From: CAYVMN01 sp964452575 | GTDB taxonomy: Bacteria > Desulfobacterota > DSM-4660 > Desulfatiglandales > Desulfatiglandaceae | Length of the DNA: 11,081 nucleotides | Assembly (NCBI GenBank): GCA_964452575.1 | Contig: CAYVMN010000149.1 | Coordinates: 1 to 11,081, forward strand | Direction of reading: 5' to 3' | Shown: positions 4,487 to 11,081 of the stretch, piece after piece | How positions within the stretch are numbered: the stretch's first letter is position 1 | How the letters are laid out: every line of letters begins with the position of its first letter | Notes under the pieces: model-generated | Databases searched by the model: none | What the model was told of the DNA's origin: nothing | Seen by the model: only the letters and a program-made list of their open reading frames with translations | Translations under genes and position numbers: made by a program

Positions 4487-5944
4487 ATGGCACTCAAGAC
4501 AGGTCGTGAATACATCGACTCAATAAGATCCTTGGGGCTCGAGGCCCATGTTATGGGGGAAAAGACCGGAAACCTACCGGACCATCCCTTAATCGACCCA
4601 TCCATCACTGCGGTAGCGGTCACGTTCGATTGCGCCCATTCGGATGATGATGAGACCAAGAGGCTCTTCCGGGTCCGCTCTTCCCTCACAGGAGAGGAGA
4701 TCAACCGCTTTTCACACCTTCACCAGAGCACCCAGGACCTGATGGACAAGGTGGTCATGCAGCGGCACTGCGGAAATGCGACGGGCTGCTGCTTTCAACG
4801 CTGCGTGGGATTGGACGCAGCCAATGCAGTCTACAGCGTTACCTATGAATGCGATCAAGAACACGGTACCAATTATCACCAACGTTTCAGGGACTACTGG
4901 AGCCGCGTGCAACTGGAAGACCTAGTGGTAGACGGGGCCATGACCGACCCTAAGGGTGACAGGGGAAAGCGGCCCAAGGATCAGCTCGACCCGGACCTCT
5001 TCCTGAGGGTGGTGGAAAGGAGATCTGACGGCGTTGTGGTGCGCGGGGCCAAATTTCACCAGACGGGCATGCTGAACTCTCATGAGATTATCGTGATGCC
5101 GACCATGACCATGAGACCGGGCGAGGAAGACTGGGCCATCTGTTTTGCCGTGCCTACCGATACATCGGGTGTTCGATATATATACGGGCGGCAGACAAGC
5201 GACACCCGTAAGCTGGAGAAAACCCGGCTTGATGTGGGCAATCCATCATTTGGCGGTCAGGAGGTGATGACCGTCTTTGACAACGTCTTTGTCCCAAGGG
5301 AGCGGATCTTCATGGACGGGGAGGTGAATTACTCCGGAAAACTGGTGGAGCGCTTTGCCGCCTACCATCGCCAGAGCTATGGCGGGTGCAAGGTCGGGGT
5401 CGGAGACGTTTTGATAGGGGCTACGGCCCTGATCGCCCGAATGAACGGTGTGGAAAGGGCCTCCCATATTAATGACAAGATCGTTGAGATGATCCACCTG
5501 AACGAGACCATGTTCGCATGCGGTATCGCCTGTTCCGCAAGGGGGCACAAGACCATGGCCGGCAATTACGAGATCGATATGCTTCTGGCCAATGTGTGCA
5601 AGCTGAATGTGACCCGTTTTCCATATGAATTGGCTCGCCTGGCCACTGACATCGCAGGGGGTCTCCTGGGAACCATGCCCTCTGCCAGGGATCTGGAAGA
5701 CCCTGTAGCAGGGCCGTATATCAAGAAATACCTGAGCGCGGCCGGGGGAGTGGACGTGGTAGACCGCATGAAGGTCTTGCGGCTGATAGAAAACCTGGTG
5801 GCCGGGGCGGGTTCTGTGGCCTACCTCATCGAGTCGATGCACGGGGCAGGGCCCCCGGCGGCTCAACGCATCATGATTGGCCGCCAGGGAGACCTGGAGG
5901 GGAAGATTAATATGGCCAGGCGTATTCTCAATCTGGCCTTGTAG
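4487..5944 (+). CDS. abfD: 4-hydroxybutyryl-CoA dehydratase / vinylacetyl-CoA isomerase family protein
   Basis: This 485-residue protein belongs to the 4-hydroxyphenylacetate 3-hydroxylase-like superfamily, specifically the AbfD branch: [4Fe-4S], FAD-containing enzymes that use a ketyl-radical mechanism to dehydrate 4-hydroxybutyryl-CoA to crotonyl-CoA and isomerise vinylacetyl-CoA. The Clostridium aminobutyricum enzyme binds its cluster with Cys99, Cys103, His292 and Cys299. The matching residues are Cys102 and Cys106 (CFQRC) and His294 and Cys301 (HRQSYGGC), with Tyr298, Lys302, Gln104, Glu259 and Glu449 (ESMHGAGPPAAQRIM) at positions of other residues studied there; these equivalences are by my alignment from memory. 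FDNVFVPRERIF (264-275) is also typical. The length agrees with AbfD (about 490). AGAGGAG at 4475-4481 gives a good start. The 3' end overlaps the convergent Fe-S gene by 17 bp. The true substrate could be another 4-hydroxyacyl-CoA, since no 4-hydroxybutyrate dehydrogenase or CoA-transferase is nearby. Oxygen sensitivity implies anaerobic use. Confidence 0.9.
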   Translation: MALKTGREYIDSIRSLGLEAHVMGEKTGNLPDHPLIDPSITAVAVTFDCAHSDDDETKRLFRVRSSLTGEEINRFSHLHQSTQDLMDKVVMQRHCGNATGCCFQRCVGLDAANAVYSVTYECDQEHGTNYHQRFRDYWSRVQLEDLVVDGAMTDPKGDRGKRPKDQLDPDLFLRVVERRSDGVVVRGAKFHQTGMLNSHEIIVMPTMTMRPGEEDWAICFAVPTDTSGVRYIYGRQTSDTRKLEKTRLDVGNPSFGGQEVMTVFDNVFVPRERIFMDGEVNYSGKLVERFAAYHRQSYGGCKVGVGDVLIGATALIARMNGVERASHINDKIVEMIHLNETMFACGIACSARGHKTMAGNYEIDMLLANVCKLNVTRFPYELARLATDIAGGLLGTMPSARDLEDPVAGPYIKKYLSAAGGVDVVDRMKVLRLIENLVAGAGSVAYLIESMHGAGPPAAQRIMIGRQGDLEGKINMARRILNLAL

Positions 5945-7094
5945 TCAGGGAGGGCTTTTGTTCTGATACAAGTCCTGCTGCAAGAGCCAACATCCTTGCC
6001 AGATGTATAACCTGGAGTCCGTCCTGGTCCCCGGAATTCATCGCGCGGGTGAAGGCCCTATTGCAACGAGGGCATCCGGTTGCCAGGATGGATGCCCCTG
6101 TTTCTCTCGCCTCCTCAAGCCTCAGGAGGGCCACCTGGTCGGCCAGCCCTGGATGAGTCACATCTAACATGCCCCCGGCCCCGCAACAGTTGGCGAGTCT
6201 CCTGTTTCTATCCATCTCTTTGAGGCCACTATCCAGGATGGAGGCCAGGATCTTTCTCGGAGAATCCACGTCTTCACAGTAGCGGGCGAGGACACAAGGG
6301 TCGTGGAAGGTAACAGGGTCCGATATCTTCTTTTGGGCCTTGATCCGTCCTGACTCTACCCAGTCGGCCAGCAGAGCCGTTGCATGAATGACCTTGATGC
6401 CCCTTAAATCACCGCCGAAACGCCCAGTTCGTGTGAGTAACATGCGATAGCAATCCGCATCCAGAACAACCACCATCGAGGCCCCTGAGGCCCTGATCCT
6501 ATCAGCAACCCTTACAGAGAATTCCCTTGCCCCCTCAAGATCGCCCAGCTGGTAAAGGGGCCATCCGCAGCAGGGTTCTTCCGGCAAGGCCTGGAATCCC
6601 ACCCCTGCATGATTGAACAACTTTCCCATATCTAATAGGATGCTTGCTTGAGATTCCAGGGTCACGCATCCGCAAAAGAGCAACACCTCTGCTGACGGTT
6701 CTGTGATTATCCCTTCCTTTGAGAGGATTTCTTCTGGGTTCCGACCTGCAACCTGGCCTGAGCGCAACCCCTCTATGAACTTGAAAGCCTCTTCAGGCAT
6801 GAGTCCCCTTTGATGGATCCTGGCCCTGGTATCCAGGACAAGTTCTTCATGGTCATAATTCCCCACACACCATTCCTGCAATAACCCGTCATTAAGGGTC
6901 GTGTACATGATGTTGGCTGCGGCCTTGTCCCAATCCAGTAGACCGTGATCGATGGCATAGAGAATGGCCCCCCGGCCCCTGGGTGTGTGGGACTCCCTAC
7001 GAACCAACTGGGCTACACGGTCCGCCACATTGCACATGGGGCAGTAACGACAGGCCCTGATCGTTTCGGCCCTTTCTTCCTCACTAAGGAACAT
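5928..7094 (-). CDS. CCG-domain Fe-S protein, GlcF/HdrB-like partner of the flavoprotein
   Basis: A 388-residue soluble electron carrier with two cysteine-rich CCG domains, the type found in heterodisulfide reductase B, GlcF and LldE-like proteins. First CCG region: FCGCV (Cys141, Cys143) and EEPCCGW (Cys175, Cys176). Second: HDPCVLARYC (Cys267, Cys273), NCCGAGG (Cys303, Cys304) and TGCPRC (Cys341, Cys344). The N-terminus has only CRYCPMC (Cys15, 18, 21), followed by an ESHTPRGRG segment, instead of the two full ferredoxin-type CxxCxxCxxxCP motifs of GlcF. Cys76 (EWCVGNYD) may be the fourth ligand of a single [4Fe-4S] cluster. It probably takes electrons from the flavoprotein encoded 101 bp upstream. 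It is the last gene of the minus-strand operon. The ATG at 7094 has GGGAAAGAAG upstream. Electron acceptor (membrane quinone, ETF or Hdr/Qmo-type complex) is unknown. Confidence 0.85.
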   Translation of the reverse strand: MFLSEEERAETIRACRYCPMCNVADRVAQLVRRESHTPRGRGAILYAIDHGLLDWDKAAANIMYTTLNDGLLQEWCVGNYDHEELVLDTRARIHQRGLMPEEAFKFIEGLRSGQVAGRNPEEILSKEGIITEPSAEVLLFCGCVTLESQASILLDMGKLFNHAGVGFQALPEEPCCGWPLYQLGDLEGAREFSVRVADRIRASGASMVVVLDADCYRMLLTRTGRFGGDLRGIKVIHATALLADWVESGRIKAQKKISDPVTFHDPCVLARYCEDVDSPRKILASILDSGLKEMDRNRRLANCCGAGGMLDVTHPGLADQVALLRLEEARETGASILATGCPRCNRAFTRAMNSGDQDGLQVIHLARMLALAAGLVSEQKPSLTTRPD

Positions 7095-7195
7095 AGGTCT
7101 TCTTTCCCTTCTACCTTATATAGCTTTCAACGCACATGGTTCACCTCAGAGACCATAAGGGCGCAGAGGAGATAATCTTTTTGCTTTCTGGGCCT

Positions 7196-8635
7196 TCATC
7201 GGCGCATGAAACCCAACTTTCCCGGATTCATTATGCCCTGCGGATCCAGGAGGTCCTTGATCCCCTGTAGTATTGGCCAGGCATTGCCATATTGCTCTGG
7301 CATCAGCCAGCCGAGCTTGAATCCAATCCCGTGGTGATCATTGAGGACACCACCGTGCTGGATGGAGGTACGCGCCGCCTTACCCCAGATCTCCGTGTGA
7401 AGTTGAAGCGCTTCACGGGGGTCCTGTGGCGGTTTGTCAATGATAAACCGGTCATAGACCATAACACCCCACGGAAACCAGTGGGAAAAGTGGCCAATGT
7501 AGGTGGCACCCCAATCTCTAAATCCCTCTTCAATGACACGTTTTTTTGCCACATAGATCTCATAAATCCTATCGTAGGTGGCGGTCGTCTCGACAGTCCC
7601 GAACATCTTTGGCAGCATCAGATTGAGCGGGGGAAAATAGAAGTCATACCTGTGTTTCCACCAGTGTTCTCCCAGTTCAGGTCCCAGGTCTTTTCCATCC
7701 AGCTCCGTACAGATATCGTGTATGGATTTCATTTCCAGGTCAACAGAGGCCTTATCTCCGTCCGAACCGATGACCATGTAGGAGCCCTCCACATCGAGGC
7801 CCAGAACGCGCTTCACAATGCGGTGGGTAGAGTTTTCGTCATAAAGCCGGATGGTGCACGGCCTCAGCCGCCTGGTCATGATTCGTCGTCCTGCTTCCAG
7901 CCCCTTTCGTATGTCATCAAAGAGGTACGCCCGCCAGCGCCTCTCCTCGGGAATAGGATCCAGCCGCATGGTAATTTCGGTGATGATCCCGAGGGTCCCC
8001 TCTGAGCCCACAAACAACTGAAGCAGCCCGGGCCCGCACGCATGGCTGGGGACCGGGAGGGTCCTGATCAGTTCACCCGAAGGAAGGGCAATCTCCATGC
8101 TCAGGACCATGTCCTCTGCCTTTCCGTATTTGGTGGAAAGGGTCCCTGAGCCCCGGGCAGCCACATATCCCCCTAAGGTCGCTCCGTATTCAGAGGCAGG
8201 ATAGTGTGCCAGCGTGAACCCCTTCTTGTTGAGGACCCACTCAAGTTGCTGGCCGTTTACACCCGGCTGGGCCGTGACTGTCAGGGATTCTTCATCGATC
8301 CGGATAATGCGGTCCATTTTTTTCAGGTCCATGACAATCCCCCCATAGAGGGGCACCGTCCCCCCCTGTGAGCCCGTCCCACCGCCATAAGGAATCACAG
8401 GGATTCGATGACGTACAGCCACTTTGAGAAGGCGGCAGACCTCTTCTGCGGATTCGGGAAAGACGATCCAATCCGGCCTTGGAGGTTTCAGGCCCCGGTC
8501 CAGCCAGAGCTGGGGAACCAGGTAGGCATCAAGACCGTAGGCAACCCGTTCTGCCTCCTGGATCGTGATATCGTCATAGCCGACGATATCCATGATCTCA
8601 TTCCCAATCACATCAAAGAGGAGGTTGTTTGACAT
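7196..8635 (-). CDS. FAD-linked oxidoreductase (GlcD/alkyl-DHAP-synthase-like)
   Basis: A 479-residue flavoprotein of the VAO/PCMH superfamily, which oxidises 2-hydroxy acids or performs related flavin chemistry. The FAD-binding half shows PYGGGTGSQGG (82-92), a pyrophosphate-binding loop, then ASEYGATLGGYVAARGSGTLSTKYG (147-171) and GSEGTLGIITE (210-220). The C-terminal substrate domain ends with HHGIGFKLGW (434-443) and LLDPQGIMNPGKLG, the His-rich active-site and closing motifs of GlcD and alkyl-dihydroxyacetonephosphate synthase-like enzymes. ARGSG and the paired His residues lean to the AGPS-like branch rather than classical GlcD. Size suits either. No signal peptide. The SD GGAAGGAA lies about 9 nt upstream of the ATG. 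Encoded just before a CCG Fe-S protein, it probably forms a two-subunit dehydrogenase. The substrate is unknown; a D-2-hydroxy acid is the default guess. Confidence 0.9.
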   Translation of the reverse strand: MSNNLLFDVIGNEIMDIVGYDDITIQEAERVAYGLDAYLVPQLWLDRGLKPPRPDWIVFPESAEEVCRLLKVAVRHRIPVIPYGGGTGSQGGTVPLYGGIVMDLKKMDRIIRIDEESLTVTAQPGVNGQQLEWVLNKKGFTLAHYPASEYGATLGGYVAARGSGTLSTKYGKAEDMVLSMEIALPSGELIRTLPVPSHACGPGLLQLFVGSEGTLGIITEITMRLDPIPEERRWRAYLFDDIRKGLEAGRRIMTRRLRPCTIRLYDENSTHRIVKRVLGLDVEGSYMVIGSDGDKASVDLEMKSIHDICTELDGKDLGPELGEHWWKHRYDFYFPPLNLMLPKMFGTVETTATYDRIYEIYVAKKRVIEEGFRDWGATYIGHFSHWFPWGVMVYDRFIIDKPPQDPREALQLHTEIWGKAARTSIQHGGVLNDHHGIGFKLGWLMPEQYGNAWPILQGIKDLLDPQGIMNPGKLGFMRR

Positions 8636-8673
8636 CTGAGATTTCCTTCCTTTCGTGAAACCTTAACCGGGGT

Positions 8674-9537
8674 CTAGACCCGGTTGGTCCATTCGCGGTT
8701 TTTGACCTCCACCTTCACCTTTTCAAGGGCCTTGAGGGCCCGGCCCAGGTGTTCTCCGAAGCGACGGTTGGCCTCGTCCCCCTTCTCCTTGCTCGCACGC
8801 AAAGGGTTCCCGATCAGGCCAGTATCGGAGAATTCCCGGTGTTCCATGGGAAAGACAAAATAGTTATACCCCTCGAATTCCACGCTGGGGGTGCCGTCCT
8901 TTTTAAGGAATTCCTCTGGAAGGAATGGCGGGGTCTTCGTCCTCTCACTCTTGACGGCCCGATCCATTCGGACCAGTTTCTCGTTCACTGACATCACCTG
9001 GGATGTCTCAAGTTCACCGGCGTGCCATCCGGGGGTCTCCTCGGCCGGCCCCTCCAGGACATCTTCCACAATGCCAAGATAATTCTCGGCATAGGGCTTG
9101 CAGACCCCGATCAGGGCCCCGGTATCGTACTTGAGGCTGCGCATGAGTGGGTCAATGATCTTCATGTTGGATGCGTGGCCCACTACGATCATGATCTTAT
9201 TGAATCCATGATGGATCAGACTCCGGCAGATGTCATACATCATGTTGCGCCAGGTCTCTGCCCGCACCGTGCAGGTGCCCAGGCCCTGGTTGGGGGGGCC
9301 CATGTGATGAGGGCTGTACCCGACCCACAGTTGGGGCGTGTATACGACCTGGGCATACTCGGCCGCAATCCGGGTAATCGCCTCGCAATGGAGACTGTCT
9401 GTCAGTAGCGGACAGTGATATGAGTGTTGTTCCAGGCTCGCCACAGGCACCATCACAATATCCTTGTGTCTCAGATACTCCTGAATATCCGGGTAGCACA
9501 GATATCCCATGTTCCATGTTGAAAAGTTGAGCGCCAT
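8674..9537 (-). CDS. Creatininase-family amidohydrolase
   Basis: A 287-residue metal-dependent hydrolase of the creatininase/MftE/FAPy-deformylase family, which opens cyclic amides, cleaves formamides or hydrolyses peptide-like C-N bonds. Metal-site motifs are visible: VPVASLEQHSYHCPLLTD (30-47) supplies Glu36, His38 and Asp47; VVGHASNMKI (118-127) is the equivalent of the family GNHGGN with His121, here Ala-Ser instead of Gly-Gly; and WHAGELETSQ (171-180) gives His172, Glu175 and Glu177. The C-terminus carries the usual TGLIGNP-x-AS-x2-KG helix (253-266). Length is a little above the 240-260 of typical members. AAGGAGG lies within the last codons of the upstream Tm-1-like gene, and only 5 bp separate its stop from this ATG, so the two are translationally linked. 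Likely an active enzyme; the altered loop hints at a substrate other than creatinine. Confidence 0.9.
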   Translation of the reverse strand: MALNFSTWNMGYLCYPDIQEYLRHKDIVMVPVASLEQHSYHCPLLTDSLHCEAITRIAAEYAQVVYTPQLWVGYSPHHMGPPNQGLGTCTVRAETWRNMMYDICRSLIHHGFNKIMIVVGHASNMKIIDPLMRSLKYDTGALIGVCKPYAENYLGIVEDVLEGPAEETPGWHAGELETSQVMSVNEKLVRMDRAVKSERTKTPPFLPEEFLKKDGTPSVEFEGYNYFVFPMEHREFSDTGLIGNPLRASKEKGDEANRRFGEHLGRALKALEKVKVEVKNREWTNRV

Positions 9538-9542
9538 AGTCC

Positions 9543-10808
9543 TTACCTCCTTTCCTTTGACGGTTTTGCAGGCCCTTTTGCCATGACCTCCTGGAATGCC
9601 TGGAAGACTCGGTCTGCAAAGGGCTCTTCATTGACATGCATCTCTTCTTCGATCACCGGTACATCGGGTCTCAGGGACTCTTTGAGCGTTTCAAAGAAGG
9701 CCCGATCTCCCTCGGGGTCATATGTGCTGCCACCTTTCAGTCCTCCGATGCTCATGCCTTGTAACGGCAGCACGACGATAACTGGACCTGTGGCGGCATT
9801 CACCTTTTTGGCCAATCTCCGGGCGATCTCCTTCATCTCTTCAACGGTCGGTCGGATGAGTGTAAATGCAGGATTATGATAGTACTTCTTTCTCTCCCGC
9901 CATTTCTCAGGGACCGTGTCTGGCGGTCCCTGGGCAAAGAAGTCCTGGCATCCCGGCACAATGACCTGGGGAATGCCTATTCTGCCTGCGGCCTCCAGCC
10001 GGTGGGGACCGGCGTCATGGAATCCGCCTACCAGGTTGTCAGTCAGTTCATTTGTACAGAGATCCACAACCCCACAGAAAAAGCCCCTCGCGATCATATC
10101 TTCCATGACCTGGCCACCCACGCCACTGGTATGAAAGATGATCGGAATGTATCCGGCATCTTCCAGCCTCTTGAAAATGAAGCGCATGGCCTTGTCCGTG
10201 GTACCCAACGTTGTGATAGGAACCAGGTTGCCTCCCTTGACCTCCATGGGCCGGTATTGGCGGACCATCCCTGAGATTGCGGCGGCAGCATTATCAAAAA
10301 TTGACCGGCTGATGTCATTAATGCCTGCGATGTCTAACAGGGAATGCATGACCATGATGTCACGAATACCCACAAACGGCCCGAAGGACCGGACACCACT
10401 GGCCAGCGGCGTGATGATCACCTTCGGAAGGCCCGGCGGAAGGACCTGCATGGCAGCGGCCGCCATGACGCTCCCTTCGGCCCCGCCGAGGGAGACAGCC
10501 CCGTGTATGCGGCCCTGGCTGAATAAATCGGATGCAATAACCTTTGCCCCCTTGAGCATTTCGTCCACTGCTTCCCCCCTGCTTGGCTTCTTCCTGACCT
10601 CCGCCAAGGTGGTGCCGCCGGCCCTGGCTATCTCAGATGCCGGGATGGTCGGTGTAAGTCCTTTGGGTTCTCCGAGGATCCCTGTGTCCAGGATCACCAC
10701 ATGGAGGCCATTTTCCTCGATTCGATTCTTCAGGTAGATGACCTCCGCGCTCTTGGTATCCATGGTGGCGATAACAAGGACCGCGCGTTTCCTTTCCTCA
10801 GCACCCAT
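9543..10808 (-). CDS. Tm-1-like ATP-binding domain protein (UPF0261)
   Basis: A 421-residue protein of the UPF0261/Tm-1-like family, related to the N-terminal ATP-binding part of the tomato resistance protein Tm-1; no bacterial member has a firm function that I know. Residues run VLVIATMDTKSAE (10-22), DTGILGEP (41-48), SLGGAEGSVMAAAAM (106-120), VMHSLLDIAGIN (153-164), NAAAAI (173-178), FHTSGVGGQVMEDM (225-238) and HNPAFTLIRPT (311-321), all characteristic, and the C-terminal VVLPLQGMS and YDPEGDRAFF are present. Length is normal for a single-domain member. I chose the ATG at 10808 because GGAGGAAGG directly precedes it; the upstream in-frame TTG at 10823 overlaps that ribosome-binding site. 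It is the first gene of the four-gene minus-strand operon, coupled to the creatininase homologue, which suggests that it acts on the same substrate or activates it using ATP. Confidence 0.9.
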   Translation of the reverse strand: MGAEERKRAVLVIATMDTKSAEVIYLKNRIEENGLHVVILDTGILGEPKGLTPTIPASEIARAGGTTLAEVRKKPSRGEAVDEMLKGAKVIASDLFSQGRIHGAVSLGGAEGSVMAAAAMQVLPPGLPKVIITPLASGVRSFGPFVGIRDIMVMHSLLDIAGINDISRSIFDNAAAAISGMVRQYRPMEVKGGNLVPITTLGTTDKAMRFIFKRLEDAGYIPIIFHTSGVGGQVMEDMIARGFFCGVVDLCTNELTDNLVGGFHDAGPHRLEAAGRIGIPQVIVPGCQDFFAQGPPDTVPEKWRERKKYYHNPAFTLIRPTVEEMKEIARRLAKKVNAATGPVIVVLPLQGMSIGGLKGGSTYDPEGDRAFFETLKESLRPDVPVIEEEMHVNEEPFADRVFQAFQEVMAKGPAKPSKERR

Positions 10809-10849
10809 TCTGCCTTCCTCCAATCACCATGCGTACCGAAATGCCTGCC

Positions 10850-10878
10850 CATATATATACCAAACCGGCTGAAAACAA
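10850..10878 (-). promoter_or_regulatory. Weak candidate promoter of the minus-strand operon
   Basis: On the minus strand TTGTTT (complement of 10873-10878) is followed by an alternating TATATATAT run (10851-10859) that could supply a -10 box at a 15-17-bp spacing. Transcription would start about 35 bp before the Tm-1-like ATG. No copy of the plus-operon inverted repeat is seen here, so the two operons do not visibly share an operator. Confidence 0.25.
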
Positions 10879-11081
10879 TGAAGACCCTTTTCCTCAGCGC
10901 CTTTGTGTTCTCCGGCTATTATTTTTGTAACACTTTAGCGCTTTGAAAGAAAGGCAGCCTCCGGCCCGGTGGGAGGACCGCGAGGGTCTTTTTTCCAAAG
11001 GACGTAAAGGACGGCATCACTCCATAGAACGGCAGTGAGGTCTTAAACCTCGTTACGGAACAGCCCCATAAGAGGATGTCC
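10879..11081. other. Non-coding right end
   Basis: No convincing gene is seen on either strand from the operon promoter to the window edge. It holds the terminator-like hairpin at 10974-10994 and a stem-loop at 11037-11051 (GAGGT, loop cttaa, ACCTC) without a T-run. The next gene probably begins or ends beyond the window. Confidence 0.4.
10974..10994 (+). terminator. Possible intrinsic terminator, plus strand
   Basis: AGGACC (10974-10979) pairs with GGTCTT (10985-10990) around loop GCGAG, including one G-T pair, and is followed directly by a run of T to 10994. The shape is that of an intrinsic terminator reading rightward, yet no plus-strand gene lies upstream for over 5 kb, so it may be fortuitous or serve an unseen transcript. 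A competing CCTCC/GGAGG stem (10958-10962 with 10972-10976) overlaps its left arm. Confidence 0.3.

Noticed and set aside
5246..5866. Long minus-strand frame (206 codons) opposite the dehydratase gene
   Set aside because: Low-complexity His/Pro-rich translation typical of an antisense shadow; the plus-strand protein has every family motif.
7292..8005. Plus-strand frame of 237 codons opposite the flavoprotein gene
   Set aside because: No domain; the minus-strand frame carries the FAD motifs and full family length.
1..11081. CRISPR arrays, tRNA or rRNA genes and complete insertion sequences
   Set aside because: No regularly spaced short repeats, tRNA cloverleaf sequences, rRNA segments or transposase frames were seen.

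Overview
The window joins two unlike regions. The left part (about 1-3010) is an accessory, partly decayed stretch of defence and toxin-antitoxin type genes. It starts AT-rich and becomes more mixed in composition. The right part (about 3190-10810) is a well-preserved, GC-richer block of anaerobic catabolic genes. The set of an oxygen-sensitive [4Fe-4S] 4-hydroxybutyryl-CoA dehydratase homologue, an acyl-CoA dehydrogenase, a GlcD-type flavoprotein with a CCG-type Fe-S partner, a Tm-1-like protein and a creatininase homologue suggests a strict or facultative anaerobe. A Desulfobacterota-type (deltaproteobacterial) sulfate reducer or syntroph is my best guess, but no marker gene fixes the taxonomy.

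Left region: a partial minus-strand gene runs off the left edge and carries a HEPN-like R-N-x3-H motif. A complete BrnT/BrnA toxin-antitoxin pair (minus strand, ATGA overlap) lies between two direct copies of a ~108-bp repeat. Next come a small conserved-looking protein and a nucleotidyltransferase pseudogene that is frameshifted and apparently internally deleted (both minus strand). Finally there is a plus-strand PIN-domain (VapC-type) remnant joined to a third, truncated copy of the same repeat.

Right region: a ~180-bp regulatory region contains a hairpin, a tandem direct repeat and a 21-bp perfect-armed inverted repeat over a sigma-70-like -35 box. It precedes a two-gene plus-strand operon, acyl-CoA dehydrogenase then 4-hydroxybutyryl-CoA dehydratase homologue. 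A four-gene minus-strand operon converges on it from the right: Tm-1-like/UPF0261 protein, creatininase-family amidohydrolase, FAD-linked oxidoreductase, CCG-domain Fe-S protein. The two operons overlap tail to tail by 17 bp.

Working idea (inference): the six enzymes serve one pathway. The creatininase homologue would hydrolyse a cyclic amide or similar C-N bond. The flavoprotein plus Fe-S protein would oxidise a 2-hydroxy acid or similar substrate and pass electrons onward. The dehydratase and acyl-CoA dehydrogenase would carry out radical dehydration or isomerisation and alpha,beta-oxidation of the CoA thioester. No CoA ligase or transferase, ETF, transporter or regulator is visible in the window, so the substrate cannot be read from the sequence.
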